Shown here: positions 1 to 6,535 of the stretch, one piece after another
Numbering within the stretch: the first letter of the stretch is position 1
Layout: each line of letters opens with the position of its first letter
Assembly (NCBI GenBank): GCA_018903055.1
Contig: JAHIPW010000185.1
Coordinates: 1 to 7,364, forward strand
DNA: 7,364 nucleotides
Direction: 5' to 3'
Source of the DNA: DRGV01 sp018903055 [NCBI: bacterium]
Lineage (GTDB): Bacteria > UBP18 > UBA7526
Position numbers and translations under genes: made by a program
Notes under the pieces: model-generated
Databases searched by the model: none
What the model was told of the DNA's origin: nothing
The model's input: the letters and a program-made list of their open reading frames with translations, nothing else

Positions 1-141
1 AAAGATCTCTACGATGAGATACCACAGAGAGCGAGTCTTACTCAAGGAACAAAGATTCAGGTCTCAGGTGAGATCGCAATCCACAAGGAGAGGTGGTTGC
101 AGATAAAACCAAAAAGCCCCTCTGACATTCAAATCGAATGA
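1..141 (+). CDS. C-terminal end of an unidentified protein with an OB-fold-like tail (5' end outside window)
   Basis: Frame 1 is open from the first base to a TGA at 139-141, giving 46 residues with no start in view, so the gene begins before the window. The tail reads GTKIQVSGEIAIHKERWLQI followed by a KPKSPSDIQIE end. The alternation of a G-x-K-x-x-V-x-G-x-I strand, a basic turn, a second strand and a final SPSDIQI resembles the last strands of small OB-fold nucleic-acid-binding domains (tRNA_anti-like), which often end in a similar 'SPSQI' stretch. That resemblance is from memory of the family pattern and does not identify the protein. The TGA is followed in frame by another 26 open codons, but nothing supports readthrough. 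Being coding is likely; the fold is a suggestion. Confidence 0.6.
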   Translation, partial: KDLYDEIPQRASLTQGTKIQVSGEIAIHKERWLQIKPKSPSDIQIE

Positions 142-231
142 TGGGAAGAATATAAGAGTAAAAACTATGAGGTAGAGAGGAGGGAAAAACAGAGAAGAGA
201 AGACAGACTTCGTCATTGGTAGTTGGGTTAG

Positions 232-396
232 GGCAAGGTAACGGAGGGCACGTATAAACCATGGGTGACCATGCCCAGCAAGAAAGGAGAAGATGGCCGC
301 TACTACGATCTTGCCTATCCCATTACCCCACAAGCAACAGAGACTATAAAAAAAGCGAAGGACATGGTCTTAAATAAATACAAAACTATAAAGTAA
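232..396 (+). pseudogene. spoVG: SpoVG-family protein, C-terminal half; N-terminal half disrupted
   Basis: Frame 1 from just after a TAG (229-231) to TAA (394-396) encodes KVTEGTYKPWVTMPSKKGED, then GRYYDLAYPITPQ and a lysine-rich helix. This matches the second half of SpoVG (V-x-E-G-x-x-G-x-F-V-x-MPS-K, then D-x-A-x-PI), a small RNA/DNA-binding regulatory protein of about 85-100 residues known from Firmicutes and many other phyla. Only about 54 residues are open here. Upstream, frame 2 has NIRVKTMR at 149-172, ended by a TAG at 173, and KTDFVIGSWVRA at 200-235; these could be the missing N-terminal strands split by a nonsense codon and frameshifts. A short product from GTG 265 or ATG 271 without a clear ribosome site is possible but would lack the N-terminal strands. 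Assembly indels in this purine-rich stretch are an alternative cause. Family call good; broken state fairly sure. Confidence 0.62.
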
Positions 397-400
397 CAAT

Positions 401-421
401 TAGTTGATAGTCAATAGTTGA
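401..421. repeat. Three 7-bp tandem units after spoVG
   Basis: Immediately after the spoVG stop lie TAGTTGA, TAGTCAA and TAGTTGA back to back (401-407, 408-414, 415-421). The array is short, but it has the same 7-bp period as the arrays before lptF and after gap. Confidence 0.6.
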
Positions 422-446
422 GAAGAAGACTTTGGCAGGGTTCTTC

Positions 447-472
447 TTTCCAAATTCTTAATAATTTGGAAA
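447..472. repeat. Perfect AT-rich inverted repeat
   Basis: Arms TTTCCAAATT (447-456) and AATTTGGAAA (463-472) are perfect 10-bp complements around a 6-nt loop. It lies about 50 bp after the spoVG remnant. With low GC and no T-tract it is a poor intrinsic terminator; it may be part of the local repeat structure. Confidence 0.6.
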
Positions 473-654
473 TTACAAAACAAAGCGAAGAAACTCATTT
501 AACTTTTATTTCTGAACAAAGTGAAGAAAGAGACAACTTGCTTGGCTCATTTCTGAGCAAAGCGAAAAAACAAGGTTCTCCGATGTAATCGGAGGTTCTT
601 ATTTCTGAGTGCTAACGAAGAAACAAGGTTCTTGAGCGCTAGCGAAAGGTTCTT
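472..654. repeat. Degenerate direct repeats, about 30 bp each, between spoVG and lptG
   Basis: The gene-free stretch 397-652 is built from diverged copies of a unit of the form TTATTTCTGAGC, then (A)AAGCGAAGAAACAAGG, then TTCTT. Copies begin near 478 (partial), 506, 549 and 599, with a shortened last copy at 633-654. The last copy runs into the lptG stop codon (TTA on the plus strand at 653-655). No open frame, RNA gene or mobile-element end is visible. The copies differ by substitutions and small indels, so this is an old or loosely maintained array rather than a fresh tandem duplication. Confidence 0.65.
578..594 (-). terminator. Hairpin downstream of lptG, possible weak terminator
   Basis: CTCCGAT (578-584) and ATCGGAG (588-594) form a perfect 7-bp stem with a 3-nt loop. 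Read on the minus strand, downstream of lptG, the stem is followed by AACCTTG and then a run of six T (565-570 complement). The T-run starts 7 nt after the stem, too far for a textbook intrinsic terminator, so the role is uncertain. The hairpin itself is clear. Confidence 0.3.
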
Positions 655-1726
655 ATCTTGCTCGGCGCAGGAGATATAATCCCAGGCCAATAAAAAAGAG
701 GTTAGCTATCCAGGCGGCAAGAAGCGGGGTTAGTATCCCCACCCTTCCTAAAGAGCGACCGATAGATACCACTCCCCAGTAAAGGAGGCCGATGAAGATG
801 GCGGTTCCGAAGCCAATCAATCTTCCACTCTTTGGGGAAAAGATGGCCAGGGGAGCACCCACCAAGAGGACAATAATACAGGCGAAGGGTGAGGCAACCT
901 TTAAGTGGAGGTCGACTAAATACCTCCGGACATCGTATCCCCCTCTTCTGGACTGAGTGATATACCTTGCCAGCTGGATGAAGTTCAACTCTTCTGGCTT
1001 CTGTATTTCACGGCTGAAGTCACCTGGCTTAACATGTAGGGGAAGATACTTCTCTTTAAAACCCTCTTCCTTTAAGATATTCTCTCCCCGCACATCGAAT
1101 TCCCTCTCTATACCTTCGATGAAGCACCAACCTCCGTTATTATATAATCCTTTCTGGGCATCTATTCTTCTTGCCAGAGTACCATCTGAACGGTTCGCCA
1201 GAATCTGGACGTGACGCATCTGGCTTCTTTCCCCATCGAAGGTTTTCATGTAGATGAGGTATTGATGGTCCGGGCTATAGAAAGCAACATTATCTCTTCG
1301 TTCATACTCCGGTCGTTCATCCATTCTGGTCTCTTCAAACCTCTTTACCTTCATGTTGAGGGGAGGGATGATGGATTCATTCAGGATGAAGATAAGAAAA
1401 CTGATGACCAGAGCGACTCCTAACATGGGAACCAAGATACGCCTGAAAGATATTCCTCCGGCCTTCATGGCAATGAGCTCATAGTTCTTGGAAAGGTTTC
1501 CTAATGACCACAGCCCGGCGAGAAGCACCGCTACTGGCGCGAACTGGGCCAGAAAGAAGGGGGTGCGATAGAGTAAGTAGTAGATCATTACCCCCCATCC
1601 CAGGCGCTGTATATGGTCCAGTTCCTCAAAGAGCTGGGCGACGAATATCAGAGTAGTAAAGATCAAGAGACAGAAAATAAACGGTCTTAAGAACTCTCTT
1701 ATTAAGTAACGATCCAGAATACGCAT
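653..1726 (-). CDS. lptG: LPS export permease LptG (LptF/LptG family)
   Basis: A 357-residue inner-membrane protein, the usual family length, with the expected plan: three N-terminal membrane helices (about 15-33, 56-78, 97-117), a large periplasmic beta-jellyroll region (about 118-275) and three C-terminal helices (about 278-297, 303-324, 333-353). The start MRILDRYLIREFLRPF matches the family N-terminus. NYELIAMKAGGIS (81-93) is the conserved cytoplasmic segment with the glutamate that contacts the LptB ATPase. With LptF and LptB it extracts LPS from the inner membrane and passes it to LptC/LptA. I call it LptG because it is the downstream partner and has the N-terminal D-R-Y-L-I-R-E-F pattern; swapping with LptF cannot be fully excluded. 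It starts one base after the lptF stop, so translation is probably coupled. lptB and lptC are not in the window. Confidence 0.9.
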   Translation of the reverse strand: MRILDRYLIREFLRPFIFCLLIFTTLIFVAQLFEELDHIQRLGWGVMIYYLLYRTPFFLAQFAPVAVLLAGLWSLGNLSKNYELIAMKAGGISFRRILVPMLGVALVISFLIFILNESIIPPLNMKVKRFEETRMDERPEYERRDNVAFYSPDHQYLIYMKTFDGERSQMRHVQILANRSDGTLARRIDAQKGLYNNGGWCFIEGIEREFDVRGENILKEEGFKEKYLPLHVKPGDFSREIQKPEELNFIQLARYITQSRRGGYDVRRYLVDLHLKVASPFACIIVLLVGAPLAIFSPKSGRLIGFGTAIFIGLLYWGVVSIGRSLGRVGILTPLLAAWIANLFFIGLGLYLLRRAR

Positions 1727-1727
1727 G

Positions 1728-2828
1728 TTATCTCTTCACCATCCTTACCATGAGGAATGTTCCTATCATCCCCAAAAAGAGATTGGGAAGCCAGATGGCC
1801 AAGCCCGGAGGAAGGGCCCCTATTCTGCCCAGATGTTCCCCAGCCATCATGATGAAATAATAGACAAAGGCTAGACAAAAACTAATGACAAAACCGATGG
1901 ACTTGGCGCTGCGATGGGTCTTTATTCCCAGGGGGACTCCAATCAGGATAAAGACTAAGGGAGCGAAGGCGAAGGAGAATCTCTTGTGAAGATTGACCAA
2001 CTGCCATCTGGGAACCTGTCCTCGACTGCGAATCTCTCTAATATGTCCCCAGAGTTCTTTGATGGTCATTTCTTCCAAGCGCTTCGCCGTCTTCTCATGT
2101 TTAAGAGAACCGTGGATGTCCAGGTTGGTGAAGTGGGTAGCGAAGGATAGGATGTGGTAGCGTTCGGGGTGTTTGGCATCTACAGTATGCATGGTTCCAT
2201 TAAAGAGCTTAATCCCCACTTCTAACTTTTCTGGATCAGAGACCAGATTTCCTCTCTGGGCAAAGATGGTTCTTGGAGAACTCTCCTCACTCAATTGATA
2301 TAGAGTGACCTTAAACATCTCTCCCGTTCTTTCATCCATCTCCTCGGTATGCAGGATGAGGCCATCGAAGTCCGAGATCCAGATTCTAGGCTGGAGGACG
2401 ACGCTAGCCTGTTTGTCAACAATATCAAAGTAGAGACTCCGAAAGGCGTACTTACTTCTTGGGGAGATGAAATTATTGAAGAGGGCCAAAAAGATACTCA
2501 AGGCTAGGCCGATGACCAGCACCGGACGCACTAAGACCCAGAGATTAATACCCGAGGCCTGGATGGCAGTAATCTCATTATCCTGGGATAGCCGACCGAA
2601 GGAAAGCAATACTGCTACCAAAATGGTCATGGGGATGATGAACATGAGGAAGTAGGGGAGGACATAGAGAAAGAGCCGCCCCACAATTCCTATGCCCACT
2701 CCCTTGTAGATGACCAGATCAGTGAGTTCTATAATCTGTTGCATAAGCATGATGAAGGTGAAGATTGCTAAGCCCAGAAAGAAAGGCCCCACTAATTCCT
2801 TACAGATATAGCGCCTTAGAATTCTCAT
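1728..2828 (-). CDS. lptF: LPS export permease LptF (LptF/LptG family)
   Basis: A 366-residue permease of the same fold: helices near 14-34, 53-77 and 99-118, a periplasmic jellyroll of about 150 residues, then helices near 281-300, 307-327 and 335-360. The N-terminus MRILRRYICKELVGPFFLGL, the coupling segment SQDNEITAIQASGIN (81-95, glutamate 85) and the LHKRFSFAFAPLVFILIGVP helix entry are typical. It pairs with LptG to form the transmembrane part of the LptB2FG transporter and is the first gene of the two-gene minus-strand operon. A GGTGAGGGA ribosome site lies directly before the ATG. A good promoter lies at 3089-3061, implying a roughly 225-nt leader that contains the 7-bp tandem repeat. 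No truncation or frameshift is seen. Family is certain; the F versus G label rests on order and N-terminal pattern. Confidence 0.9.
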   Translation of the reverse strand: MRILRRYICKELVGPFFLGLAIFTFIMLMQQIIELTDLVIYKGVGIGIVGRLFLYVLPYFLMFIIPMTILVAVLLSFGRLSQDNEITAIQASGINLWVLVRPVLVIGLALSIFLALFNNFISPRSKYAFRSLYFDIVDKQASVVLQPRIWISDFDGLILHTEEMDERTGEMFKVTLYQLSEESSPRTIFAQRGNLVSDPEKLEVGIKLFNGTMHTVDAKHPERYHILSFATHFTNLDIHGSLKHEKTAKRLEEMTIKELWGHIREIRSRGQVPRWQLVNLHKRFSFAFAPLVFILIGVPLGIKTHRSAKSIGFVISFCLAFVYYFIMMAGEHLGRIGALPPGLAIWLPNLFLGMIGTFLMVRMVKR

Positions 2829-2845
2829 TCCCTCACCACAAGATC

Positions 2846-2873
2846 TCCTCGCTTCACTCGGATGGTTTACAGT
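2846..2873 (-). repeat. 28-bp element shared with the pgk upstream region (copy 1)
   Basis: Read on the minus strand, this element starts ACTGTAAACCATCCGAG and ends GAAGCGAGGA, 17 nt before the lptF start codon. The copy before pgk (5140-5167) is identical at 26 of 28 positions, and both differences are transitions. Both copies have the same orientation relative to the gene they precede. Confidence 0.75.
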
Positions 2874-2902
2874 TGAGCGGCGCGTTTTACTTGCCCCGCT
2901 GA

Positions 2903-2919
2903 TGAATAACTATTATTCA
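2903..2919. repeat. Perfect palindrome TGAATAA-CTA-TTATTCA
   Basis: Seven-bp arms (2903-2909, 2913-2919) flank a 3-bp centre. With one indel and one mismatch the arms extend outward through GCTGAT / ATCTGC. It lies in the predicted lptF leader, well downstream of the promoter, so an RNA hairpin or repeat remnant is as likely as an operator. Confidence 0.45.
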
Positions 2920-2961
2920 ATCTGCCCGCTCCCTCGATGCGCTTATGCGATCGGGGTCGCT

Positions 2962-3031
2962 GTTTACCGTTAACCGTAAACCGTTAACCGTAAACCGTTA
3001 ACCGTAAACCGTAAACCGTAAACCGTAAACC
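2962..3031. repeat. 7-bp tandem repeat (TWAACCG), about ten units
   Basis: From 2963 the units are TTTACCG, TTAACCG, TAAACCG, TTAACCG, TAAACCG, TTAACCG, then TAAACCG three times and a partial TAAACC. The first part alternates TTAACCG/TAAACCG (a 14-bp higher-order period); the second part is pure TAAACCG. GGTTTACAGTTGAGCGG at 2864-2880 is an approximate reverse complement of two units, so the array also forms part of an imperfect inverted repeat within the predicted lptF leader. Confidence 0.9.
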
Positions 3032-3045
3032 AAATATTACTATTC

Positions 3046-3063
3046 ACTGATTACTTTATCAGT
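3046..3063. promoter_or_regulatory. Operator-like palindrome overlapping the lptF -10 box
   Basis: ACTGAT (3046-3051) and ATCAGT (3058-3063) are perfect inverted arms around TACTTT. The right arm overlaps the proposed minus-strand -10 (3066-3061), and the left arm covers the predicted transcription start. That placement is where a repressor would bind, but the arms are only 6 bp and no regulator is known. Confidence 0.35.
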
Positions 3064-3089
3064 ATACCTTAACTAAATTAATTTTGCAA
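3061..3089 (-). promoter_or_regulatory. Predicted sigma70 promoter of lptF-lptG
   Basis: On the minus strand, -35 TTGCAA (3089-3084), a 17-bp spacer and -10 TATACT (3066-3061, 5 of 6 consensus) point toward lptF. The expected start is near 3054, giving a leader of about 225 nt. The -35 hexamer is self-complementary and is shared with the comF promoter. Confidence 0.6.
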
Positions 3090-3112
3090 ATTTTGTTTCC
3101 ATATTGTAAAAT
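3084..3112 (+). promoter_or_regulatory. Predicted sigma70 promoter of comF (leaderless)
   Basis: -35 TTGCAA (3084-3089), a 17-bp spacer and -10 TAAAAT (3107-3112, 5 of 6 consensus). The expected start, about 7 nt past the -10, falls on or next to the A of the comF ATG at 3119. No Shine-Dalgarno sequence precedes the ATG, which fits a leaderless message. Confidence 0.6.
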
Positions 3113-3118
3113 GTAAAT

Positions 3119-3841
3119 ATGAATCTTATCAAAACTCTTTTAAGTCTAATCTTTCCCCTGGAATGCAGAATCTGTAAGAAAACTTTAGAAGCAGGGAATC
3201 TCACCTATATTTGCCCAGAATGCTTTACCAGAATTAGATTCATTAAAGAACCCTATTGTCTTAAGTGCGGCCGACCTTTAAGACCTTTTGAAGACAGGAT
3301 CTGCAAAAATTGCCAGAAGGAAAAACGTTACTTCAAAAAAATATGTTCTATGAGCCTCTATCAGGGAGTAATGAGGGAGGCCATTCTACTCCTCAAGTAT
3401 CAAAAGGTAAAGGCCTTAATTTCACCCCTGGGAAAACTACTCCTAAAGTATTGCCAGGAGAATCTAAAGATAAACGATTTCGATCTCGTTCTTCCCGTTC
3501 CACTTTATAGAAGTAAGAGAAAGGAGAGGGAGTTCAATCAAGCAGAGGTCTTTGCTCGAATAATTGATAGGCATTACTCTTTGCCTCTTTCCCATGAAAA
3601 TCTATTGAGAATAAGGGATACCAGAACGATGAGTGGTCTAAACCCGGAAGAGAGGAGAAGAAATGTAAAGGGTGCCTTTTCAGTCAAGAGACAAGAGGAG
3701 GTCAAAAATAAGAGAATTCTTTTGATCGATGATATATGCACTACCGGAGCTACGGTGGATGAGTGCAGTAAAGTCCTGCTTACCGCCGGGGTAAAAGAGG
3801 TAACGGTCCTCACTTTAGCCCGGACACCTTCAAAAATTTGA
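3119..3841 (+). CDS. comF: ComF family protein (zinc-finger plus phosphoribosyltransferase domain)
   Basis: 240 residues, normal for the family. The N-terminal part has four CxxC pairs (C16/C19, C32/C35, C47/C50, C62/C65) for zinc binding, starting with the typical FPLECRIC context. The C-terminal part is a type I phosphoribosyltransferase domain: LPVPLYRSKRKEREFNQ (125-141, the family's R-x-R-x-FNQ motif), NVKGAF (182-187), and the PRPP loop ILLIDDICTTGAT (200-212). ComF (also called GntX) is needed for DNA uptake in naturally competent bacteria but is widespread in non-competent ones; its exact biochemical role is not settled. The start has no ribosome site but sits exactly where the upstream promoter should begin transcription, so the message is probably leaderless. 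The stop codon lies inside the -35 box of the gap promoter. No competence genes are nearby. Confidence 0.93.
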   Translation: MNLIKTLLSLIFPLECRICKKTLEAGNLTYICPECFTRIRFIKEPYCLKCGRPLRPFEDRICKNCQKEKRYFKKICSMSLYQGVMREAILLLKYQKVKALISPLGKLLLKYCQENLKINDFDLVLPVPLYRSKRKEREFNQAEVFARIIDRHYSLPLSHENLLRIRDTRTMSGLNPEERRRNVKGAFSVKRQEEVKNKRILLIDDICTTGATVDECSKVLLTAGVKEVTVLTLARTPSKI

Positions 3842-3866
3842 CTTGTCGTTAAAAATATGATAATAT
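3838..3866 (+). promoter_or_regulatory. Predicted sigma70 promoter of gap
   Basis: -35 TTGACT (3838-3843, 5 of 6), a 17-bp spacer and -10 TAATAT (3861-3866, 4 of 6) preceded by an extended -10 TGA (3858-3860). GATAAT at 3859-3864 is an alternative -10 with a 15-bp spacer. The -35 contains the comF stop codon (TGA 3839-3841). The expected start near 3873 gives gap a leader of about 117 nt. Confidence 0.6.
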
Positions 3867-3896
3867 AAACCAATTAAGAATACTACAGAAACGTAA

Positions 3897-4985
<1,089 letters not shown>

Positions 4986-4987
4986 CC

Positions 4988-5149
4988 AGTTTACAGTTAA
5001 CAGTTTAGTTCGGAGTTAACAGTTCGGAGTTCGGAGACAAAGACAAATACACTGGACTCAAGGCCGAAGGCCGTACTCCGAACTCAAGGCCACCAAAGGT
5101 GGCCGTTACTCCAAACTACAGTAAAACTGTTCGCTGGTTACTGTAAACT
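4988..5149. repeat. Long nested inverted repeat with 7-bp words between gap and pgk
   Basis: The left side is a 7-bp word array (4990-5036): TTTACAG, TTAACAG, a shortened TTTAG, TTCGGAG, TTAACAG, TTCGGAG, TTCGGAG. Four colinear, nested arm pairs follow: 4988-4997 with 5140-5149 (10 of 10), 4999-5006 with 5124-5131 (8 of 8), 5007-5016 with 5108-5117 (9 of 10) and 5027-5036 with 5076-5085 (10 of 10). Inside are small hairpins: GGCC-GAA-GGCC (5062-5072), GGCCACC-AAA-GGTGGCC (5088-5104) and ACAGT-AAA-ACTGT (5118-5130). ACTCAAGGCC occurs twice (5056-5065, 5082-5091). In RNA this would give a branched hairpin of about 160 nt. It starts 3 nt after the gap stop. Confidence 0.85.
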
Positions 5150-5167
5150 ATCCGAGCGAAGCGAGGA
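5140..5167 (+). repeat. 28-bp element shared with the lptF upstream region (copy 2)
   Basis: This element starts ACTGTAAACTATCCGAG and ends GAAGCGAGGA, only 4 nt before the pgk ATG; it matches copy 1 (2873-2846, minus strand) at 26 of 28 positions. Its end GAGGA is the only Shine-Dalgarno-like sequence for pgk. ATCC (5150-5153) can pair with GGAT (5165-5168) around GA-GC-GAA-GC-GA, which would hide that site. Confidence 0.75.
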
Positions 5168-5171
5168 TGGA

Positions 5172-6362
5172 ATGGATAAATTAAGTATTGATGACTTAGA
5201 TTTAAAGAATAAGAGAGTCCTCATCCGGGTGGACTTCAACGTCCCCATAGAGAAGGGAAAGGTCATGGATGATACCCGCATCAGAGCCTCTCTTCCAACC
5301 ATAAGGAAGGTCCTGGAACAAGGAGGAAAGGCCATTCTCATTTCCCATCTCGGCCGGCCGAAGGGAAAGATAAAAGAGGAGCTCCGTCTAAACCCAGTGG
5401 CTGAGAGATTAGGAGAACTGCTTAAAAGGAGAGTAAAGAAGCTCGATGACTGCATTGGAGAAGAAGTAAAGGGAGTAGTTTCCCAATCGAAAGAGGGCGA
5501 GGTAATACTCTTGGAGAACCTTAGATTTCACAAGGAAGAGGAAACAAACGACCCGGAATTTGCAAAGGAGTTGGCCAGTCTGGCAGATATCTTTATCAAT
5601 GATGCCTTTGGTACTGCCCATCGAGCCCATGCCTCAACCGTGGGAGTGACTAAGTTTTTACCTTCTGCCTGCGGCTATCTATTGAAAAAAGAAATTGAGT
5701 ACTTAGGAAAGGTTCTTACTAATCCTGAGAGGCCCTTCATCGTTATCTTAGGAGGAGCAAAGGTATCGACAAAGATCGGAGTGATTAAGAACCTTCTTGG
5801 CAAGGCAGACATCTTCATCTTCGGGGGAGGGATGGCCTATACCTTCTTCAAGGCCAGAGGAGTAGAGACCGGTAGGTCCTTGGTAGAAGAGGATAAGATA
5901 GAACTTGCCAAGGAGATATTGATCGAGGCCATAAGAAAGGGGATTCCCATTCTTCTTCCCATCGATCATGTGGTGGCAGACAGGGTATCAGCCGATGCCA
6001 AGATAGAGGTTGTCCAGCGCCTGGGGATTCCTCCCGATTGGCAGGCGGTGGACATCGGACCAGCCACCATCGCCAAATTCGGCCATGCCATAAATAAGGG
6101 AAGAACTGTCTTATGGAATGGGCCTATGGGAATTTTTGAGATAGAGCCCTTCAGTAAGGGAACATTTACCATTGCTAAACTTTTGGCAGAATCAAAAGCT
6201 ACCACGGTTATTGGTGGAGGAGATTCTGTAGCCGCCATCGCAAAGATAGGCCTGACAGAGAAGATGAATCACGTCTCCACTGGCGGAGGAGCCTCGCTGG
6301 AATTCTTGGAGGGGAAGGAACTCCCTGGGGTAATGGCCCTTACTGATAAACAAGTTAGTTAG
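5172..6362 (+). CDS. pgk: Phosphoglycerate kinase
   Basis: 396 residues, normal for bacterial PGK. It transfers phosphate reversibly between 1,3-bisphosphoglycerate and ADP, the first ATP-forming step of glycolysis, in the cytoplasm. The N-domain carries the phosphoglycerate site RVDFNVP (19-25), DTRI (34-37) and SHLGRPKG (58-65), then [11 protein letters not shown] and the [16 protein letters not shown] stretch. The C-domain carries [17 protein letters not shown], the nucleotide-binding NGPMG (316-320), GGGDS (348-352) and STGGGAS (369-375). The ATG at 5172 is set by the family N-terminus and a weak GAGGA ribosome site that belongs to a repeated element. It is not fused to triosephosphate isomerase, and no tpiA follows. 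The last codons (GTT AGT TAG, with a second TAG right after) already read like the adjoining repeat, so the C-terminal VS may have come from repeat sequence. Confidence 0.98.
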   Translation: MDKLSIDDLDLKNKRVLIRVDFNVPIEKGKVMDDTRIRASLPTIRKVLEQGGKAILISHLGRPKGKIKEELRLNPVAERLGELLKRRVKKLDDCIGEEVKGVVSQSKEGEVILLENLRFHKEEETNDPEFAKELASLADIFINDAFGTAHRAHASTVGVTKFLPSACGYLLKKEIEYLGKVLTNPERPFIVILGGAKVSTKIGVIKNLLGKADIFIFGGGMAYTFFKARGVETGRSLVEEDKIELAKEILIEAIRKGIPILLPIDHVVADRVSADAKIEVVQRLGIPPDWQAVDIGPATIAKFGHAINKGRTVLWNGPMGIFEIEPFSKGTFTIAKLLAESKATTVIGGGDSVAAIAKIGLTEKMNHVSTGGGASLEFLEGKELPGVMALTDKQVS

Positions 6363-6475
6363 TAGTTAGGTTAGGGTAAAGTAGTGAGTTTGGTAGTTGG
6401 GTAAGGGTTAGGTATTTAAAAAGACCAACTACTTAACCTAACAACCAAACCAACAACCTAACCTTAACCTAAAGA
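6363..6475. repeat. Imperfect inverted repeat of GGTTAGG / CCTAACC words between pgk and secG
   Basis: The left side is G/T-rich (AGTTAGG, TTAGGGT, GTAGTTGG, GGTTAGG) and the right side is its C/A-rich complement (ACCAACTAC, CCTAAC, AACAACC, CCTTAACC). Perfect nested arms include AGGTTAGG 6368-6375 with 6457-6464 and GTAGTTGG 6393-6400 with 6425-6432, around a TATTTAAAAAGA centre. It begins at the pgk stop codon. There is strong strand bias in each arm and no open frame. Confidence 0.75.
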
Positions 6476-6494
6476 CTCAACTCAAAGTTCTAGT

Positions 6495-6531
6495 ATCTGT
6501 ATAAATCTGTAAACAATCTGTGTTGATCTGT
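6495..6531. repeat. Four ATCTGT words phased at about 10.3 bp upstream of secG
   Basis: ATCTGT begins at 6495, 6505, 6516 and 6526, spacings 10, 11 and 10 bp, one per helical turn, with A/T-rich linkers. It ends 5 bp before the secG ribosome site. It could be curved DNA, a protein-binding array or a repeat remnant; I see no clear -35/-10 pair in it. Confidence 0.6.
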
Positions 6532-6535
6532 ATAT

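Noticed and set aside
139-231. Readthrough of the TGA at 139 or recoding as Trp/Sec, since the frame stays open for 26 codons
   Set aside because: TGA ends comF normally, the extension is only Glu/Arg/Lys-rich from a purine-rich stretch, and no recoding signal is visible.
64-333. Minus-strand open frames across 38-333
   Set aside because: They are antisense to the spoVG remnant and the partial upstream gene, with no ribosome site or recognisable family pattern.
957-1423. Plus-strand open frames inside lptG, and similar antisense frames in lptF, comF, gap and pgk
   Set aside because: They lie wholly within confident genes on the other strand or in another frame and have no family features.
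2962-3031. CRISPR array
   Set aside because: The units are 7 bp and contiguous with no unique spacers, and no cas gene is present.
6363-6475. Telomere-like TTAGGG array
   Set aside because: The words are irregular and form an inverted repeat inside a chromosome segment between two housekeeping genes; there is no regular tandem and no sequence end.
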